A stretch of DNA of 64,000 nt, taken from assembly GCA_037501455.1 (NCBI GenBank), contig CM074856.1, forward strand, positions 89,044,001-89,108,000. Direction: 5' to 3'. This DNA is from Lantana camara. Its lineage: Eukaryota; Streptophyta; Magnoliopsida; Lamiales; Verbenaceae. The notes beneath the pieces were generated by a model. That model worked only from the letters and a program-made list of their open reading frames with translations. It made no database searches and was not told the origin of the DNA. The position numbers and the translations under genes were made by a program. Every line of letters starts with the position of its first letter. Position 1 is the stretch's first letter. Positions 12,159-22,586 of the stretch are shown piece after piece.

Positions 12159-14071
12159 CAAGCAGTCAGGCAGGTGTAATTCCACTATACGTGATTTGTT
12201 ATTAAAAGCGGTAACAGGAATCAAGAATCAATTAACACGTACGGGTGGAATTACGTCCAAGTATGCAGTCAGGTAAGTAGGATATATAATGCATATGTTG
12301 ATATCCATAGGACTTCTGTTGATGCCCATTTTACCTTAACGATCCACGCGTTCGGGTGCTCAATAGGGACTGGGTATGCCAAAGGTTACGGATATCTATG
12401 TATTACATTTTAGGGGACCCGACGAGAACGGGTATTTATTCCATCTGGACTCCACTTTTCACTTATTATATTACAGGAATAGGGCAGGTAAACAGACAAG
12501 CAAGCAGGGACAGAAGTTTATTAATTACTAGCGGGGAAAAAAAGTACAGATTAACCTCTTTCTTCGGTGATGGTTCGGGTAACTAACCCTGGCCATCCAG
12601 GACAAGGTGATCTGGCGGGTTCATGACTCCCCCAAACCGAAACCCCATCTTCTACCAAACCTCCTGGCAGTTATCTGAGTTAGTCGAAACAGGATGGGAC
12701 TTGTGCAAGAGTTCACCGTTGGCCCGATACTTCCCCGGTTACCTCAATACACAAGCCCCTGGGCCCCAGGAACAGGTACAGGATCCACACCGGCGAGCCC
12801 AGCACTAGGAGAGCCGGGGCAATCAGGATCTCGTAAAATAGGCTCAGGGTTAACACTTACACAAGTTATAAAGCATTTTCGGTAGTAGTTGGTATACAAA
12901 GTATGGCAAGTTTAATATGAAAACCATTTAGCTTATTTTATATCATGCAAGGTTATAGGATGTTTATAAAAGAAAACCCTCACCTCCATGTACAAGAAAA
13001 ACCAAGAAAGGAACCACGAGTCTCAAAAGTTTCCACTGAGGAAATCACTGTACAAGAAAGGAAACACAGTGTACTTGTGAGACACGACTCAAAATGGTAC
13101 CAAGTAGGACGCACGACAAATGTTCATGAAGTGGTGTACGTGTCATGGCATGATTCAATATGAAATAAATTATAAAATGTTATGGATTGAAGTGATCGTG
13201 TTCATGTGAACAATTAAATGCAATCAAGTACAAATGAAATGCAACAGATAACATTTACTCGAATATGAACACGTATCACGTTTAATCACTAAAATTAAAT
13301 CATATAATTGTAAAACATATTTAATATACAAATTCACATTCTTAACATATCAATACATAGAAATGCATGTCAATTATTAGCACTTACGAACACAAAACGT
13401 AAAAGAAACGAAACCGAAAATGAAAACGAAAGAAAGGTAAAACGAGGCAAGCCACCTCCCCGTTACCCCCTCCAAGAGCAAACCCGGGAACGCCCGTTAA
13501 GGGACACTGGCGGCAAAGGGCATAGGGCTAACGGGCGTTACCCCTTGCCTGCACAAATGGGGTAACGCCCCGTTACCCTAAGCAGACACCCACAACAACA
13601 ACCTGTTACCTCCCCCAAGAACAAAAGCAGTAACGGTGGTTACTCACCACTGAAGTCCAGCTTCAAGCTCCGCCTTCAATGGCGGAGCATGCACCCCATA
13701 CACACACACCCCCCAGAAATTAACTCCAAATCACCCAAAATTCATACCACAAGTCATATACGACACTTAGATCATATATTCGCAAGTAAGAGCTCACGAA
13801 ACGAGCTTAAACACTTAAAACCCCAAACCCAGCATTATTCATCGTCTCTCCCACATAGCCACATTGACAAGGATTCAAGGCACGAAAGATACATGAAATC
13901 GAAGCACGTAATGAGAGGAGTACAAATCCTACCTTGGGTTGTTGATCGGACGGTCGGATCTCGTGGACTCGAGCTCAAGAGTCATGGGTTCCAAAAGAGG
14001 TGTTTTGCTCTCCTTGCTCTCTCTCCCTTCCTTGCTGAAACGTGGGAAATGGGAGGAGAGAAAGGGCTTGG
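11565..14071 (-). mobile_element. V2: gypsy LTR, 3' part
   Basis: Minus-strand Tekay-like LTR: on the plus strand it opens TGTGACACCC...CACCACATCC, the complement of the usual 3' end. It contains the inverted GCTAGGCGG module, the hairpin near 12085, a GGGCCC box near 12760, a palindrome array and a donor-like AAG|GTAGGA (minus) at 13931. Its 5' end is cut at 14071 by LTR U (flank CTTGG), so the rest should lie beyond the window. An (AT)n run occupies about 12114-12155. Confidence 0.75.
13450..13578 (-). repeat. Palindrome array in V2 (AACG-CGTT type)
   Basis: Palindromes are centred near 13459.5 (half decayed), 13493.5 (GGGAACGCCCGTTAAGGG), 13534.5 (GGCTAACGGGCGTTACC) and 13569 (GGGTAACGCCCCGTTACCC); spacing is about 34, 41 and 34.5 bp. 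The same dyad occurs in the unrelated Tat-like LTR at 22746. A separate hairpin, GCTCCGCC/GGCGGAGC with a 6-base loop, follows near 13667-13688. Confidence 0.8.
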
Positions 14072-14562
14072 TGTAGCACCCCGAGCGGTGGGCACCACAT
14101 CCCCCGTACTATAGCTCGACACGTGTAACGAAACAAAAACTTCGCACACGCGCCAAACCATAGAGAACGGGAGACAAGCAAAATCAAACTCCTAGACTAG
14201 GTGGTCTAGACCCTAATACAGGGTGCGCATCAAACAAAAGCAAGTGCAGAAGCAAAAGGATCTCGGAATACAAGTATACATACATATACGAAATACAATA
14301 ACAGAATTTAAAATAATTATACGTGTCATTCCAAAACGTATCAAATTCATATACATGAGTTCAAAAGCTTGAAAATATAAGATAAACCCAAAAGGAATGC
14401 ATGAGACCCGCTACAAGACTCCAAGACTCGAAACAAAGACTGCCGCCTAGCACGAGCCACGCCAACACCTGAAGCCCAAAGAAAAAAAAAAGGAGAGAAA
14501 TAACGAGGGTCAGTCCTAGAGACTGGTGAGGGGGCTAACCCACGCACCCTTATACGTATAAT
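14072..14562 (-). mobile_element. U: gypsy LTR, 3' end
   Basis: Opens TGTAGCACCCCGAGCGG...CACCACATCCCCC on the plus strand, the complement of a Tekay-like LTR 3' end. It has the inverted GCCTAGCAC / CTAGGTGG module and the AGTC-GACT hairpin near 14505. It is cut by the copia element at ~14562. The remainder should lie right of the window. Confidence 0.7.
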
Positions 14563-15139
14563 AAGGGTGGCGGGCCCGAAATAGAGTGACGGTGTGGCGC
14601 AATATTACAAAAAATTTCGCCATAACCTCGTTATCAAAATATTTCCAAAATATTTTAATAAACAGCGAACAAATCAGGCTGAATAACTCTAATATATACA
14701 GGAATCAATAACATAATTTTAAATCACATAGTATATAATCATAATATACAAATAATAATTTCGGCAGCATAACGGTATTACCGTACTGCAAAATTGGCTA
14801 TCAACGACACTTTTCCAGCACCTCGATATTTTCTCGTGAAACCGGTAGAGCTTCCCTGGAATATCCCCGGCTAAGATTTCGGAGTGTGGACTCCGGTAAT
14901 ATTTCGCTAAATACTCGAGAAAATATTTTCTAGAAAGACACCTTTTTTCTAAAACTAGAAAATCCCTATTTTCTAATAATTTAGTGGATTATATATTAAT
15001 TATATAACCACCTAATTAAATATAATTAATCCTTAATTTAGGATTAATTATTTCTAGAGAGAGAGAATATTAAAGTTGCCAAAGACAGAACGAAATGCTC
15101 TGAATATGAATGAATAAAAAATTATACAGCTTAAGCCCT

Positions 15140-15147
15140 TATTTATA
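15140..15147 (-). promoter_or_regulatory. Copia LTR TATA box
   Basis: TATAAATA on the minus strand, conserved in the right LTR at 22489-22496. It lies where an LTR promoter would be expected, with the G-box-like cluster upstream of it in the direction of transcription. Confidence 0.55.
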
Positions 15148-15239
15148 GGTATAGCCTTTGGTGTATTCATGTAATTTTTGTATTTTTTCTTTGGCGTCCA
15201 AGATGCTTCAGCCAATCCGAGACCACCGGAGTGTAGTGC

Positions 15240-15720
15240 ACGCCCAGACAAGCAACGTGGCACTGAGCACAAGCCAATTGGGGTCCACACGCACCCGTAC
15301 GCGCCGCCCATGTGGCAGCTGTGTATTTGGCTCGTGTGAAGGGCACGCTACCACGAGCAGCTGCCACGTGGCGGTCCGGTCTGGCCCGGTACGATCGTTG
15401 GTTCAACCACCGGACTGGTTCAGGGGTGAATCGGTCGGTTCAACTTGGTCCAGACCATCTGCCACATGGACAAATACCATTCGTCCACGTGTCCGGGTCG
15501 GTTCAACTTGAATCGACCCTATCCGAACCGTAATCGACCCTGCCCATCGACCCGATCCGTTGATCCGTTGACTGTCAGCCCAGATCCAATCTGGATTGTT
15601 CTCACGCGTTGACGTGGCGCGATCTGCGAGGTCCACGTGTCGAACACTGTGGCGCCCAATCAGCGCCACTTGGCGTCTGACACGCTGATGTGGCTTGACA
15701 TGTCAGCTACCCCGTCAGCA
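15240..15720 (-). promoter_or_regulatory. GC-rich G-box-like cluster in the copia LTR
   Basis: Contains CCATGTGG, GCCACGTGGC, CCACATGG, TCCACGTGTC, GACGTGGC and a second TCCACGTGTC within ~330 bp, plus GGTTCAACC/GGTTCAACTT repeats and CCGTTGATCCGTTGAC. ACGTG cores are known bZIP/bHLH sites, so this looks like the upstream enhancer part of U3. Function is inferred from motif density only. Confidence 0.45.
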
Positions 15721-16864
15721 CTTCTGCCACATCATCAATAAAACCTTTTTTTTTTTTTTGTTCAAAAATTTTATTTTCTCCAAAATAAAATTTCGGGCAT
15801 TTCCAACTCTTTGGAATTTAATTTATTTTCTCAAAATAAATTCCTTGGCTATTTTCAATCACATTGGAAATTCATTTCTCTATCTCCTTTTAATATTTTC
15901 TCTTTGATCTTCGTTGGCGCTTGCGGGGGGACATGCAGGACTAATTAATTTTAGCTCCAAACGGGTCAATCTATTATCATGCCATGATAATAATTGATTA
16001 CCATTTAACAATATTTAATTCCACTAAATAAATATTGTGCATTCTAAAATTAATTAAATTATTCACGAATTTCTCGATCTAGAATAATTTTTCATTTTAC
16101 TCCTCTGTACAGATATCCATGAAAAATAATTCTATACTACTATCATTTATTTTTCACTTCCAATCTGAAATTTCTTGATTCGTCTTAAGCTCAAATTCCC
16201 TGTATGTGAAACACATTCAACATACAACTTCGGTGACGCACACACGAAGTACTTTGGCCAAAGTTTTAATTCGAACTTTTTACAACTCTATTTCAGGGAT
16301 ATCTCTTAACCTTCCAGCAAAGCTACATATTTCTCGATCAGTATTTCTCTTTAGCACATTTCATGCAACCACCGAATGTACAAAGTATTTTGGCCACCCG
16401 TTACCGAGACCTCACTTCTGATTATATCACAATGATGAACACTACATGCCTAAAGTAGAAACATTGTCAAGATTAAAAGTGTAATGCTTCCGAGATTTTG
16501 TTCATTTTAGATAGCAGTATAAAATAAACAATCTCAGTGGTACAGTTCGATGTTTCCAACCTCATTAAAATCATCAATGTATTATAATTGGAAACTCCAT
16601 ATCCCTATGACGAAAGACTAATCATCTTATATAACACATTATAGTCTCGATAAGAACACTTTCTTATCATACCAACTAGAACTTTAATGACACGTGATTT
16701 TTGGTATTTAAAGTCTTTTCCTATGAAACACATTTCATATAAAAATACCATCACACGTCATTAATCATTAAATTTGTAAAATACTCATAACTTGCTTTAA
16801 TTTCAATATTATTAATCCAAAATATTTACAATATAATTGGATTTTCAGGGCATTAATCCCAACA

Positions 16865-16884
16865 ATCTCCCACTTGCCCTAAAT
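16865..16884 (-). promoter_or_regulatory. Copia polypurine tract
   Basis: The plus strand reads ATCTCCCACTTGCCCT just after the LTR end, so the sense strand is AGGGCAAGTGGGAGAT, adjacent to TGTTGGGATTAATGCC. It overlaps the last codons of the RNase H frame. Confidence 0.75.
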
Positions 16885-17394
16885 CCAATTGGCTAAACAT
16901 CTAAGGCCCATCCTTTTTGTATGAGTGTCAAAACTCTTTTGTGCCAAAGTCTTAGTGAAGGGATCTGCCCGATTGTTTACTGAGCCAATTTTTACTACTG
17001 CCACTTCTCCACGTTCCACATAATCTCGTATAATGTGAAACTTCCTCTCGATGTGCTTTGTACGTTTATGACTTCGAGGTTCCTTGGAGTTAGCTACCGC
17101 TCCAGCATTGTCACAGTACAAAGTGATCAGTGTAAGTCCGTCCTTGACAACTTCTAGATCCATTAGGAAATTCTGAAACCAATACGCATCTTTCCCTGCT
17201 TCCAAAGCTGCCATGAATTCAGCTTCCATGGTGGAGTCAGCAATGCAAGTTTGCTTAATACTCATCCAACTTACGGCTGCTCCTCCTAGAGTATACACGT
17301 ATCCAGATGTTGAACGCCTAGAATCCAAATCAGATTGAAAATTCGAATCCGTGTACCCTATAGGAATGAGCTCATCACTATGATAGACAAGCAT
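16879..17394 (-). CDS. Copia RNase H segment (171 aa)
   Basis: C-terminal RNase H domain of the copia polyprotein; it removes the RNA strand during reverse transcription. Motifs visible: GYTDSNFQSDLDSRRSTSGY near the start (first catalytic Asp), STMEAEFMAA (Glu), YCDNAGAV (Asp) and KHIERKFHIIRDYV. The expected catalytic acids are present. The frame is separated from the RT segment upstream by a single in-frame TAG in the LRRT-DYMLVY stretch, so the listed Met is not the true start. It ends next to the polypurine tract, as is usual. Confidence 0.85.
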   Translation of the reverse strand: MLVYHSDELIPIGYTDSNFQSDLDSRRSTSGYVYTLGGAAVSWMSIKQTCIADSTMEAEFMAALEAGKDAYWFQNFLMDLEVVKDGLTLITLYCDNAGAVANSKEPRSHKRTKHIERKFHIIRDYVERGEVAVVKIGSVNNRADPFTKTLAQKSFDTHTKRMGLRCLANWI

Positions 17395-17400
17395 ATAATC

Positions 17401-18123
17401 CTAAGTCCTTCTCAAGTACTTTAATATATGCTTTACAGCTATCCAGTCTTGGGGTCCAGGGTTTGACTGATATCTACTGACTAAACCTACAGCATAACAG
17501 ATATCTGGCCTTGTACATAACATGTCATACATGAGGCTTCCGAATGCCAAAGCATACGGAATATCTTTCATTTCTTCTGTCTCATCTGGGTTTTTGGGAC
17601 ACTGATCCCAAGACAGAAGAACTCCATGTCTAAAAGGTAATGAACCTTTCTTGGAATTAGCCATATTATATCTTGCCAACATCTTATCTATATATGCTGC
17701 TTGTGACAAACCAATCATTTTATTCTTACAATCACGACAAAGTCTGATCCCTAGAATATAACGGGCTTCACCTAGGTCTTTTATGTCAAATTGATTTGAC
17801 AACCAAACCTTGACTGCTGACAATATTCCTGTATTATTCCCAATGAGTAGAATATCATCCACGTATAGAACTAAAAATGTTACAACACTATCATGATGTC
17901 TCTTGTACACACATGGTTCATCAGGCAATTGTATAGATCCAAAGGATTTAATCGTCTCATTAAATCTGATGTTCCATGATCTAGACGCTTGCTTAAGACC
18001 ATAAATAGATCTATTAAGCTTGCATACCATATGCTCCTGATTTTTTTCTATAAAGCCTTCAGGCTGAGCCATGTATATCTCTTCTTGAAGGTGCCCGTTC
18101 AAGAAGGCAGTCTTTACATCCAT
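17401..18123 (-). CDS. Copia reverse transcriptase segment (240 aa)
   Basis: RT palm region of the copia polyprotein. Visible: MDVKTAFLNGHLQEEIYM (first catalytic Asp), YGLKQASRSWN, and LYVDDILLIGN with the YVDD active site intact, then QFDIKDLGEARYILGI and CTRPDICYAVG. It is separated from the next segment upstream by an in-frame TAG two codons before MDVK (IxQMDV), in a position that is normally Trp. Although this block looks well kept, the polyprotein as a whole is broken. Confidence 0.9.
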   Translation of the reverse strand: MDVKTAFLNGHLQEEIYMAQPEGFIEKNQEHMVCKLNRSIYGLKQASRSWNIRFNETIKSFGSIQLPDEPCVYKRHHDSVVTFLVLYVDDILLIGNNTGILSAVKVWLSNQFDIKDLGEARYILGIRLCRDCKNKMIGLSQAAYIDKMLARYNMANSKKGSLPFRHGVLLSWDQCPKNPDETEEMKDIPYALAFGSLMYDMLCTRPDICYAVGLVSRYQSNPGPQDWIAVKHILKYLRRT

Positions 18124-18126
18124 TTG

Positions 18127-18834
18127 CTAAATCTCATAATCAAAATGAGCAGCAATGGATAGGAGAATTCTTATGAACTTAAGCTTGCTATGCGAGAAGG
18201 TTTCATCATAATCGATACCTTTTTTTTGGGTATAACCCTTTGCCACAAGCCTTGCTTTAGAGGTCTCAACCTTTCCATCCACTCCCCTTTTTCTCTTGTA
18301 GACCCATTTGTATCCGATAGGTTTAATGCACTCAGGCGCCTCAACAAGTTCCCAAACTTTTTTGGAATACATTGAATCTAATTCAGAGTTCATGGCTTTG
18401 ACCCAACGGTCAGCGTCTATATCCTTTATTGCTTCATCATATGTGATAGGATCAGACACTTCAGAGTCACCCACTTGGGTTAATCCTAAGTATCTGTCAG
18501 GTGCCCTGACAATCCTCCCACTACGACGAGGTTGTTGTGTACTTGTCCCTACATCATATGTTGTATTTGGTACATCATATGTATCTAACACATTTTCAGT
18601 TATTATAGGTTCTTGGAATTCAGTATCTGAAACTTTCATTTTTTCCAACACAATTTTGCTTCTACCCTTGTGGTCACTTACAAAATCATCTTCGAGATAT
18701 TTAGCATTAGTTCTCACAAACACTTTATGATCTCTCGGATTGTAAAATATACCACCTCTTGTTCCTTTAGGATAACCTATGAACAAGCAAGCCACTGTTC
18801 TTGATTCCAACTTGTCAGGATCCTTCCTTAACAC
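18127..18834 (-). CDS. Copia integrase C-terminus and RT N-terminus (235 aa)
   Basis: Begins in the GKE-type tail of integrase (CLFIGYPKGTRGGIFYNP, a copia hallmark), passes through a variable acidic linker with RRSGRIVRAPDRY, and enters the RT fingers (WVKAMNSELDSMYSKKVWELVE, YKWVYKRKRGVDGKVETSKARLVAKGYTQKKGIDYDETFS). The TFS motif is followed by HSKLKFIRILLS. It is in continuity with the RT segment except for one stop. Confidence 0.85.
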   Translation of the reverse strand: MLRKDPDKLESRTVACLFIGYPKGTRGGIFYNPRDHKVFVRTNAKYLEDDFVSDHKGRSKIVLEKMKVSDTEFQEPIITENVLDTYDVPNTTYDVGTSTQQPRRSGRIVRAPDRYLGLTQVGDSEVSDPITYDEAIKDIDADRWVKAMNSELDSMYSKKVWELVEAPECIKPIGYKWVYKRKRGVDGKVETSKARLVAKGYTQKKGIDYDETFSHSKLKFIRILLSIAAHFDYEI

Positions 18835-19059
18835 ATGAGTTGGGGTTCCCCATATCCGAAGATAGGAGACACTAGGCTTTCACCCTCGCCATAGTTCCAT
18901 TGGTCTTTTAGGAACCAACTTGGATGGAACAAGGTTTAATATATGTGCCGCCGTTTTGAGTGCAAAGCACCAAAACAAACTTCGCAGGGTAGCATGGCTC
19001 ATCATGGATTTTACTATTTCCATCAAAGTTCTATTTCTCCTTTTTGCAACACTGTTCTG
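18835..19059 (-). pseudogene. Copia integrase core, broken linker segment
   Basis: Between the two larger ORFs the frame reads SAPGTP, an in-frame TAG (a Gln position in the family), then QNSVAKRRNRTLM. The family has a catalytic Glu in this ERRNRT motif; here it is Lys (AAA), so the DDE triad is lost. Further small frame damage follows before 18834. Confidence 0.75.
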
Positions 19060-19782
19060 CTAGGGTGTGCCTGGTGCAGATAGTTGTGATCTAATCCCAC
19101 TTGCAGTGAGAAATTCTAGAAACTCTGTAGACATATACTCACTACCACGATCTGATCGAAGTGCTTTGATAAGTTTTCCTGTTTGATTTTCAACTTCAGC
19201 CTTGAATTCTTTGAACTTTTCAGACTTATATCTCATCAAATAAACGTATCCGTATCTGGAGTAATCATCCGTAAAAGTGATGAAATATTCAAAACCTCCT
19301 CTTGCTTGAATACTCACAGGACCACACACATCCGTATGAATTAACTCAAGCAATTCCGTGGCTCGATTACCTTTAGTTTTAAAAGATCTCTTGGTCATTT
19401 TACCTTCCATGCAGGATTCACAGACTGGTAGTTCTGTTAAGTCCAAAGGACTTAACAATTCATCTGAAATTAGTCTTTGAATCCTATTTCGATTAATAAG
19501 ACGAAGACGTAAATGCCACTTGTATGCCTCGTTAGGCATAGGAGTTTTTCTTTTAGATGGTAAGTCAAGCTTAGTAGTGTTAAGCTCGGAATTAGGGTTT
19601 TTATCAGGGTATAACAAGAAAAGACCATCATTTAACGTGTCAGAGCAAATAAACCTTTTATTTTGCTTAATGGTAAAATTTTGTTCAAAACAAACACTGA
19701 AACCATTATTTATTAAACAACTCACAGAACTAAGATTTCTGCGAACACACAGTATGTACAGAGTGTCTTTCAGTATCGACAC
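19060..19782 (-). CDS. Copia GAG-pre-integrase and integrase N-half (240 aa)
   Basis: Contains the GAG-pre-integrase zinc region (WHLRLRLINRNRIQRL...CESCMEGKMTKRSF). The second zinc His of the HHCC motif, normally in an LGH sequence, is replaced (LRLRLIN). It continues into the integrase core: LELIHTDVCGPV (first Asp) and ALRSDRGSEYMS (second Asp). The ORF ends at SAPGTP, just before the third catalytic position, which is also mutated. It would join copia cDNA to host DNA in the nucleus if intact. Confidence 0.88.
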   Translation of the reverse strand: MSILKDTLYILCVRRNLSSVSCLINNGFSVCFEQNFTIKQNKRFICSDTLNDGLFLLYPDKNPNSELNTTKLDLPSKRKTPMPNEAYKWHLRLRLINRNRIQRLISDELLSPLDLTELPVCESCMEGKMTKRSFKTKGNRATELLELIHTDVCGPVSIQARGGFEYFITFTDDYSRYGYVYLMRYKSEKFKEFKAEVENQTGKLIKALRSDRGSEYMSTEFLEFLTASGIRSQLSAPGTP

Positions 19783-19895
19783 CCTATCGCCAAATACAAA
19801 TTTACAGTCTCTACTGCTAATACAGATATACTTGTATTATCCCCGAGCAGTAGCTGCATCTTGCCATCTTCAAGCTTTCTGGTTAGGTTGAACCG

Positions 19896-20276
19896 CTATA
19901 ACGAATTGCAGATATGATTAGTTGAACCCGAGTCCACACACCAGGAATCTGGTGGACTTCCAACTAAACATGATTCGATCAAACAAGATATCGATATACC
20001 TTGTCCAGATGGCTTAGCAGGAAGACTTGCTAAGTATTTTGGACAATTCCTCTTCCAGTGCCCATTTTCACCACTGTGGAAACACTTTCCTCCCCTCTTC
20101 TTAATCTTTTTCTTGGGATTGGGAATCTTTCCTTTTCTTTTTTTCCACTTATTGGCTTTTGGGGCCTTGGAAGTCGATGCCTGAGTCAGGAGAACCGTTC
20201 TCTTAGCTTTCATCACTCCCTCTGCCACTCTAAGTTCGTTCATCAATTCAGGCAGAGAAAAATCTAATTTGTTCAC
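19896..20276 (-). CDS. Copia gag C-terminus and protease start (126 aa)
   Basis: Lysine-rich region followed by a nucleocapsid knuckle CFHSGENGHWKRNC, in which the second Cys of CCHC is Ser, so zinc binding should fail. It then runs into WCVDSGSTNHICNS, the aspartic protease active-site region (DSG intact). The upstream gag segment is separated by a stop at 20284-20286. The break between this and the next ORF falls inside protease. Confidence 0.85.
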   Translation of the reverse strand: MNKLDFSLPELMNELRVAEGVMKAKRTVLLTQASTSKAPKANKWKKRKGKIPNPKKKIKKRGGKCFHSGENGHWKRNCPKYLASLPAKPSGQGISISCLIESCLVGSPPDSWCVDSGSTNHICNSL

Positions 20277-20286
20277 TTGAATAATT

Positions 20287-20805
20287 TTACCTGAATGTGT
20301 CGAACGACTTTGGCAGAGACCATAGGATCATATCCTGTTTACTGAGATCATCAAATTTAGCACCAAGGCTCTCAATCTCGTTCAGGCAAGCCATCATGTT
20401 CATAGCATGATCCTGAACAGGTGATCCCTCAGGCATCTTAGTAACTAACAGCCTTCTCATCAATTCAAGCCTCTTGGCTCGATTTTGTCCTCCAAACATC
20501 TGATGGAGATGATCCATCATGTTCATAGAAGTTGGTATCTCGTGCATTTGATGCTTAAGAACATTGGAGACAGAAGCCAAGATATATGACGTAACCAAAT
20601 CATTGGACTTGGTCCAATAGGCATAAGCATTTCTCATATCCTGATTGGCTGTAGTTTCCGGTACCCCCGGACAAGGTTCAGTGAGCACGTGTTTCAGATT
20701 CTCGTGACCAAACACGATGTCAAGATTCATTTTCCAGTCAGCATAGTTAGACCCTTCAACTCTATTTTCCTTTAGGATTGATTGAAGCGGGCTAGCAGTC
20801 ATCAT
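20287..20805 (-). CDS. Copia gag capsid region (172 aa)
   Basis: N-terminal gag: ILKENRVEGSNYADWKMNLDIVF is the typical start of plant copia gag, followed by the capsid-like region with AYWTKSNDLVTSYILASVS and LMRRLLVTKMPEGSPVQDHAMNM. Met at 20805 is a good start: first in frame, ~1.1 kb after the primer site. It ends early with a stop after KSFDTFR. Capsid protein of the virus-like particle. Confidence 0.88.
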   Translation of the reverse strand: MMTASPLQSILKENRVEGSNYADWKMNLDIVFGHENLKHVLTEPCPGVPETTANQDMRNAYAYWTKSNDLVTSYILASVSNVLKHQMHEIPTSMNMMDHLHQMFGGQNRAKRLELMRRLLVTKMPEGSPVQDHAMNMMACLNEIESLGAKFDDLSKQDMILWSLPKSFDTFR

Positions 20806-21896
20806 CGTTTAAAACTGAAATATTTTAAAATAGTGCAAGTTATGACTTTGTATTTTACTTCTTTTGCATCTAACCAATAAATGAAATCCACGTAAGCAAT
20901 TTTGGTTTACACAATAGTGACTTAACTAACCGCAGTTGACTCCCCGGAAGCGAGGTCGAAAACCGCTTAGAAAAGCAAGAACTATTCTGAGTTAACATGT
21001 CATCTAGGTAACTCTTACCAAACTATGTTAATCCACCACGTCAACCCTTTGCCTGTAAGTGAATATAACATAGCTCCGAAGGTAGGTTAATACATCACTT
21101 AGTCAAGTGTATACCATTACCTAGAAATTCATACGAGTAGATCAAGACACTCTACGGAAACGTGGTCGAGCTGATTTTTCCCATACTTCATTCTATCCGA
21201 AAAAATCTAATCTTGTATACTGCGAATACATACCCGCCGAAGGGAGTAGTACGTATCCACTATACTATAGATGGGTAATGGGGTCATGAGAATCCAACTC
21301 TTTTCATCTCGCTCCCACTTGAATTTTAAAATTTGTTGATTATCTTTGATTATTAAACAATCACTTTTGGCCTCTTATTGATCGAAAGTAATTAATCTAA
21401 TTAATTCGCTCCCACTAGGATTATTGAATAATCCTAATAATATTTTAAGGCTTTAATAACTATTTATTAATTAAGCCAAAAAATATTAATCCAATTATGC
21501 ATCGGGTTTAATTTCTATTAAACATTATTTACCTAATCATATTAATTAAATCATGCATAATTGAAGCAGCATAATATCTCATATTATCATGCCATATTTA
21601 AAATTAAAGCATGCTTGCAAATAATTATCACGCTTAAAATTTTAATGGCCAAAAGTAAATATGTTATAAATTATCACATAATTTAAATCATATTAACAGA
21701 TTCGTTAATTACCAGCAAGATAATTAAATTGTTTCCCAGAAAATTACCATTCCACCCAAATTCCCAGGAAAGACTGGAGGGGTCACAATGATCCCACAGA
21801 AAACTCAACCTCCTTAGATAGAATTTTCGTGCACAGTATCAGATTTAAAATTATGCATCATATGCTTTATCAATGCAAGTATATAATCAGAGACCC
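20806..21896 (-). other. Copia untranslated leader
   Basis: About 1.1 kb between the primer-binding site and gag, AT-rich with no ORF. CGAGGTCGAAAACCGC and similar short GC islands occur near 20950 and 21170. No repeat partner in the window. Long leaders of this kind are common in plant copia elements. Confidence 0.6.
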
Positions 21897-21908
21897 ACTC
21901 TGATACCA
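21897..21908 (-). promoter_or_regulatory. Copia primer-binding site
   Basis: The plus strand reads ACTCTGATACCA, i.e. TGGTATCAGAGT in sense, two bases from the LTR end: tRNA-iMet type with the last base changed. It confirms the minus orientation and the right LTR border at 21911. Confidence 0.88.
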
Positions 21909-21910
21909 GT

Positions 21911-22586
21911 TGCTGGGTGGTGGGCCCGAAAAAGAGTGATGGTATAGCGCAATATTTCAAAAAATTTTGACATAGCCTCGTTATCAAAATATTTCCAAAA
22001 TATTTTAATAAACAGCGGAACAAATCGGGCAGAATAACTCTAATATATATAGGCATCGATAACATAATTTTAAATCATAGAGCATATAATCATAATATGC
22101 AAATAATATTTTGGCAGCATAACGGTATTATCATACTGCAAAATTGGCTATTAACGGCACTTTTCTAGCACCTCGATATTTTTTCGTGAAACCGGCAGAG
22201 CTTCCCCACAATATCCCCGGCTAAGATTTCGAAGTGTGGACTCCGGTAGTATTTCGGTAGATACTCGAGAAAATATTTTCTAGAAAAACACCTTGTTTCT
22301 AAAACTAGAAAATGCCTATTTTCTAATAATTAAGTGGGTTATATATTAATTATATAACCACCTAATTAAATATAATTAATCCTTAATTTATGATTAATTA
22401 TTTCTAGAGAGAGAGAATATTAAAGTTGCCAAAGACAGAAAGAAATGCTCTGAATATGAATGAATAAAAAGTGTACAGCTTAAGCCCTTATTTATACGCA
22501 TAGCATTTGGGGTATTCGTTCAATTTTTGTATTTTTCCCTTGGCGTCTAAGATGCTTCAGTCAATCCGAGACCACCGGAGTGTAAT
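21911..22586 (-). repeat. Copia 5' LTR, interrupted
   Basis: Begins TGCTGGGTGGTGGGCCCG on the plus strand and follows the left LTR until GAGTGTA at 22584. There a Tat-like LTR begins (TGTTGAGTG at 22587; flank GTAAT). The missing ~1.6 kb should lie right of the window. Confidence 0.85.

Larger units (their letters stand above)
14563..16864 (-). repeat. Copia 3' LTR (about 2.3 kb)
   Basis: On the plus strand it ends CATTAATCCCAACA at 16864, next to the polypurine tract complement. 14567-15235 matches 21914-22584. The remaining ~1.6 kb has no partner in the window because the other LTR is interrupted. A TATA box (minus; plus TATTTATA) is at 15140-15147. A GC-rich block (15240-15720) carries several CCACGTGG/CCACGTGT-type motifs and repeated GGTTCAAC elements. 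Confidence 0.85.
14563..22586 (-). mobile_element. Ty1/copia element, decayed
   Basis: Minus-strand element: 5' LTR on the right (21911-22586, cut by the Tat-like LTR at 22587), primer site at 21897-21908, ~5 kb internal region with gag-protease-integrase-RT-RNase H in the copia order, and 3' LTR on the left (14563-16864). Every coding segment is broken by stops or substitutions. The left terminus is uncertain by a few bases: the right LTR begins TGCTGGGTGG but the left reads ATAAGGGTGG next to a small inverted repeat (ACCCTTAT/ATAAGGGT, 14547-14569). Confidence 0.9.

Noticed and set aside
18308..18730. 140-codon plus-strand ORF in the copia element
   Set aside because: Antisense shadow of the integrase/RT segment on the minus strand.
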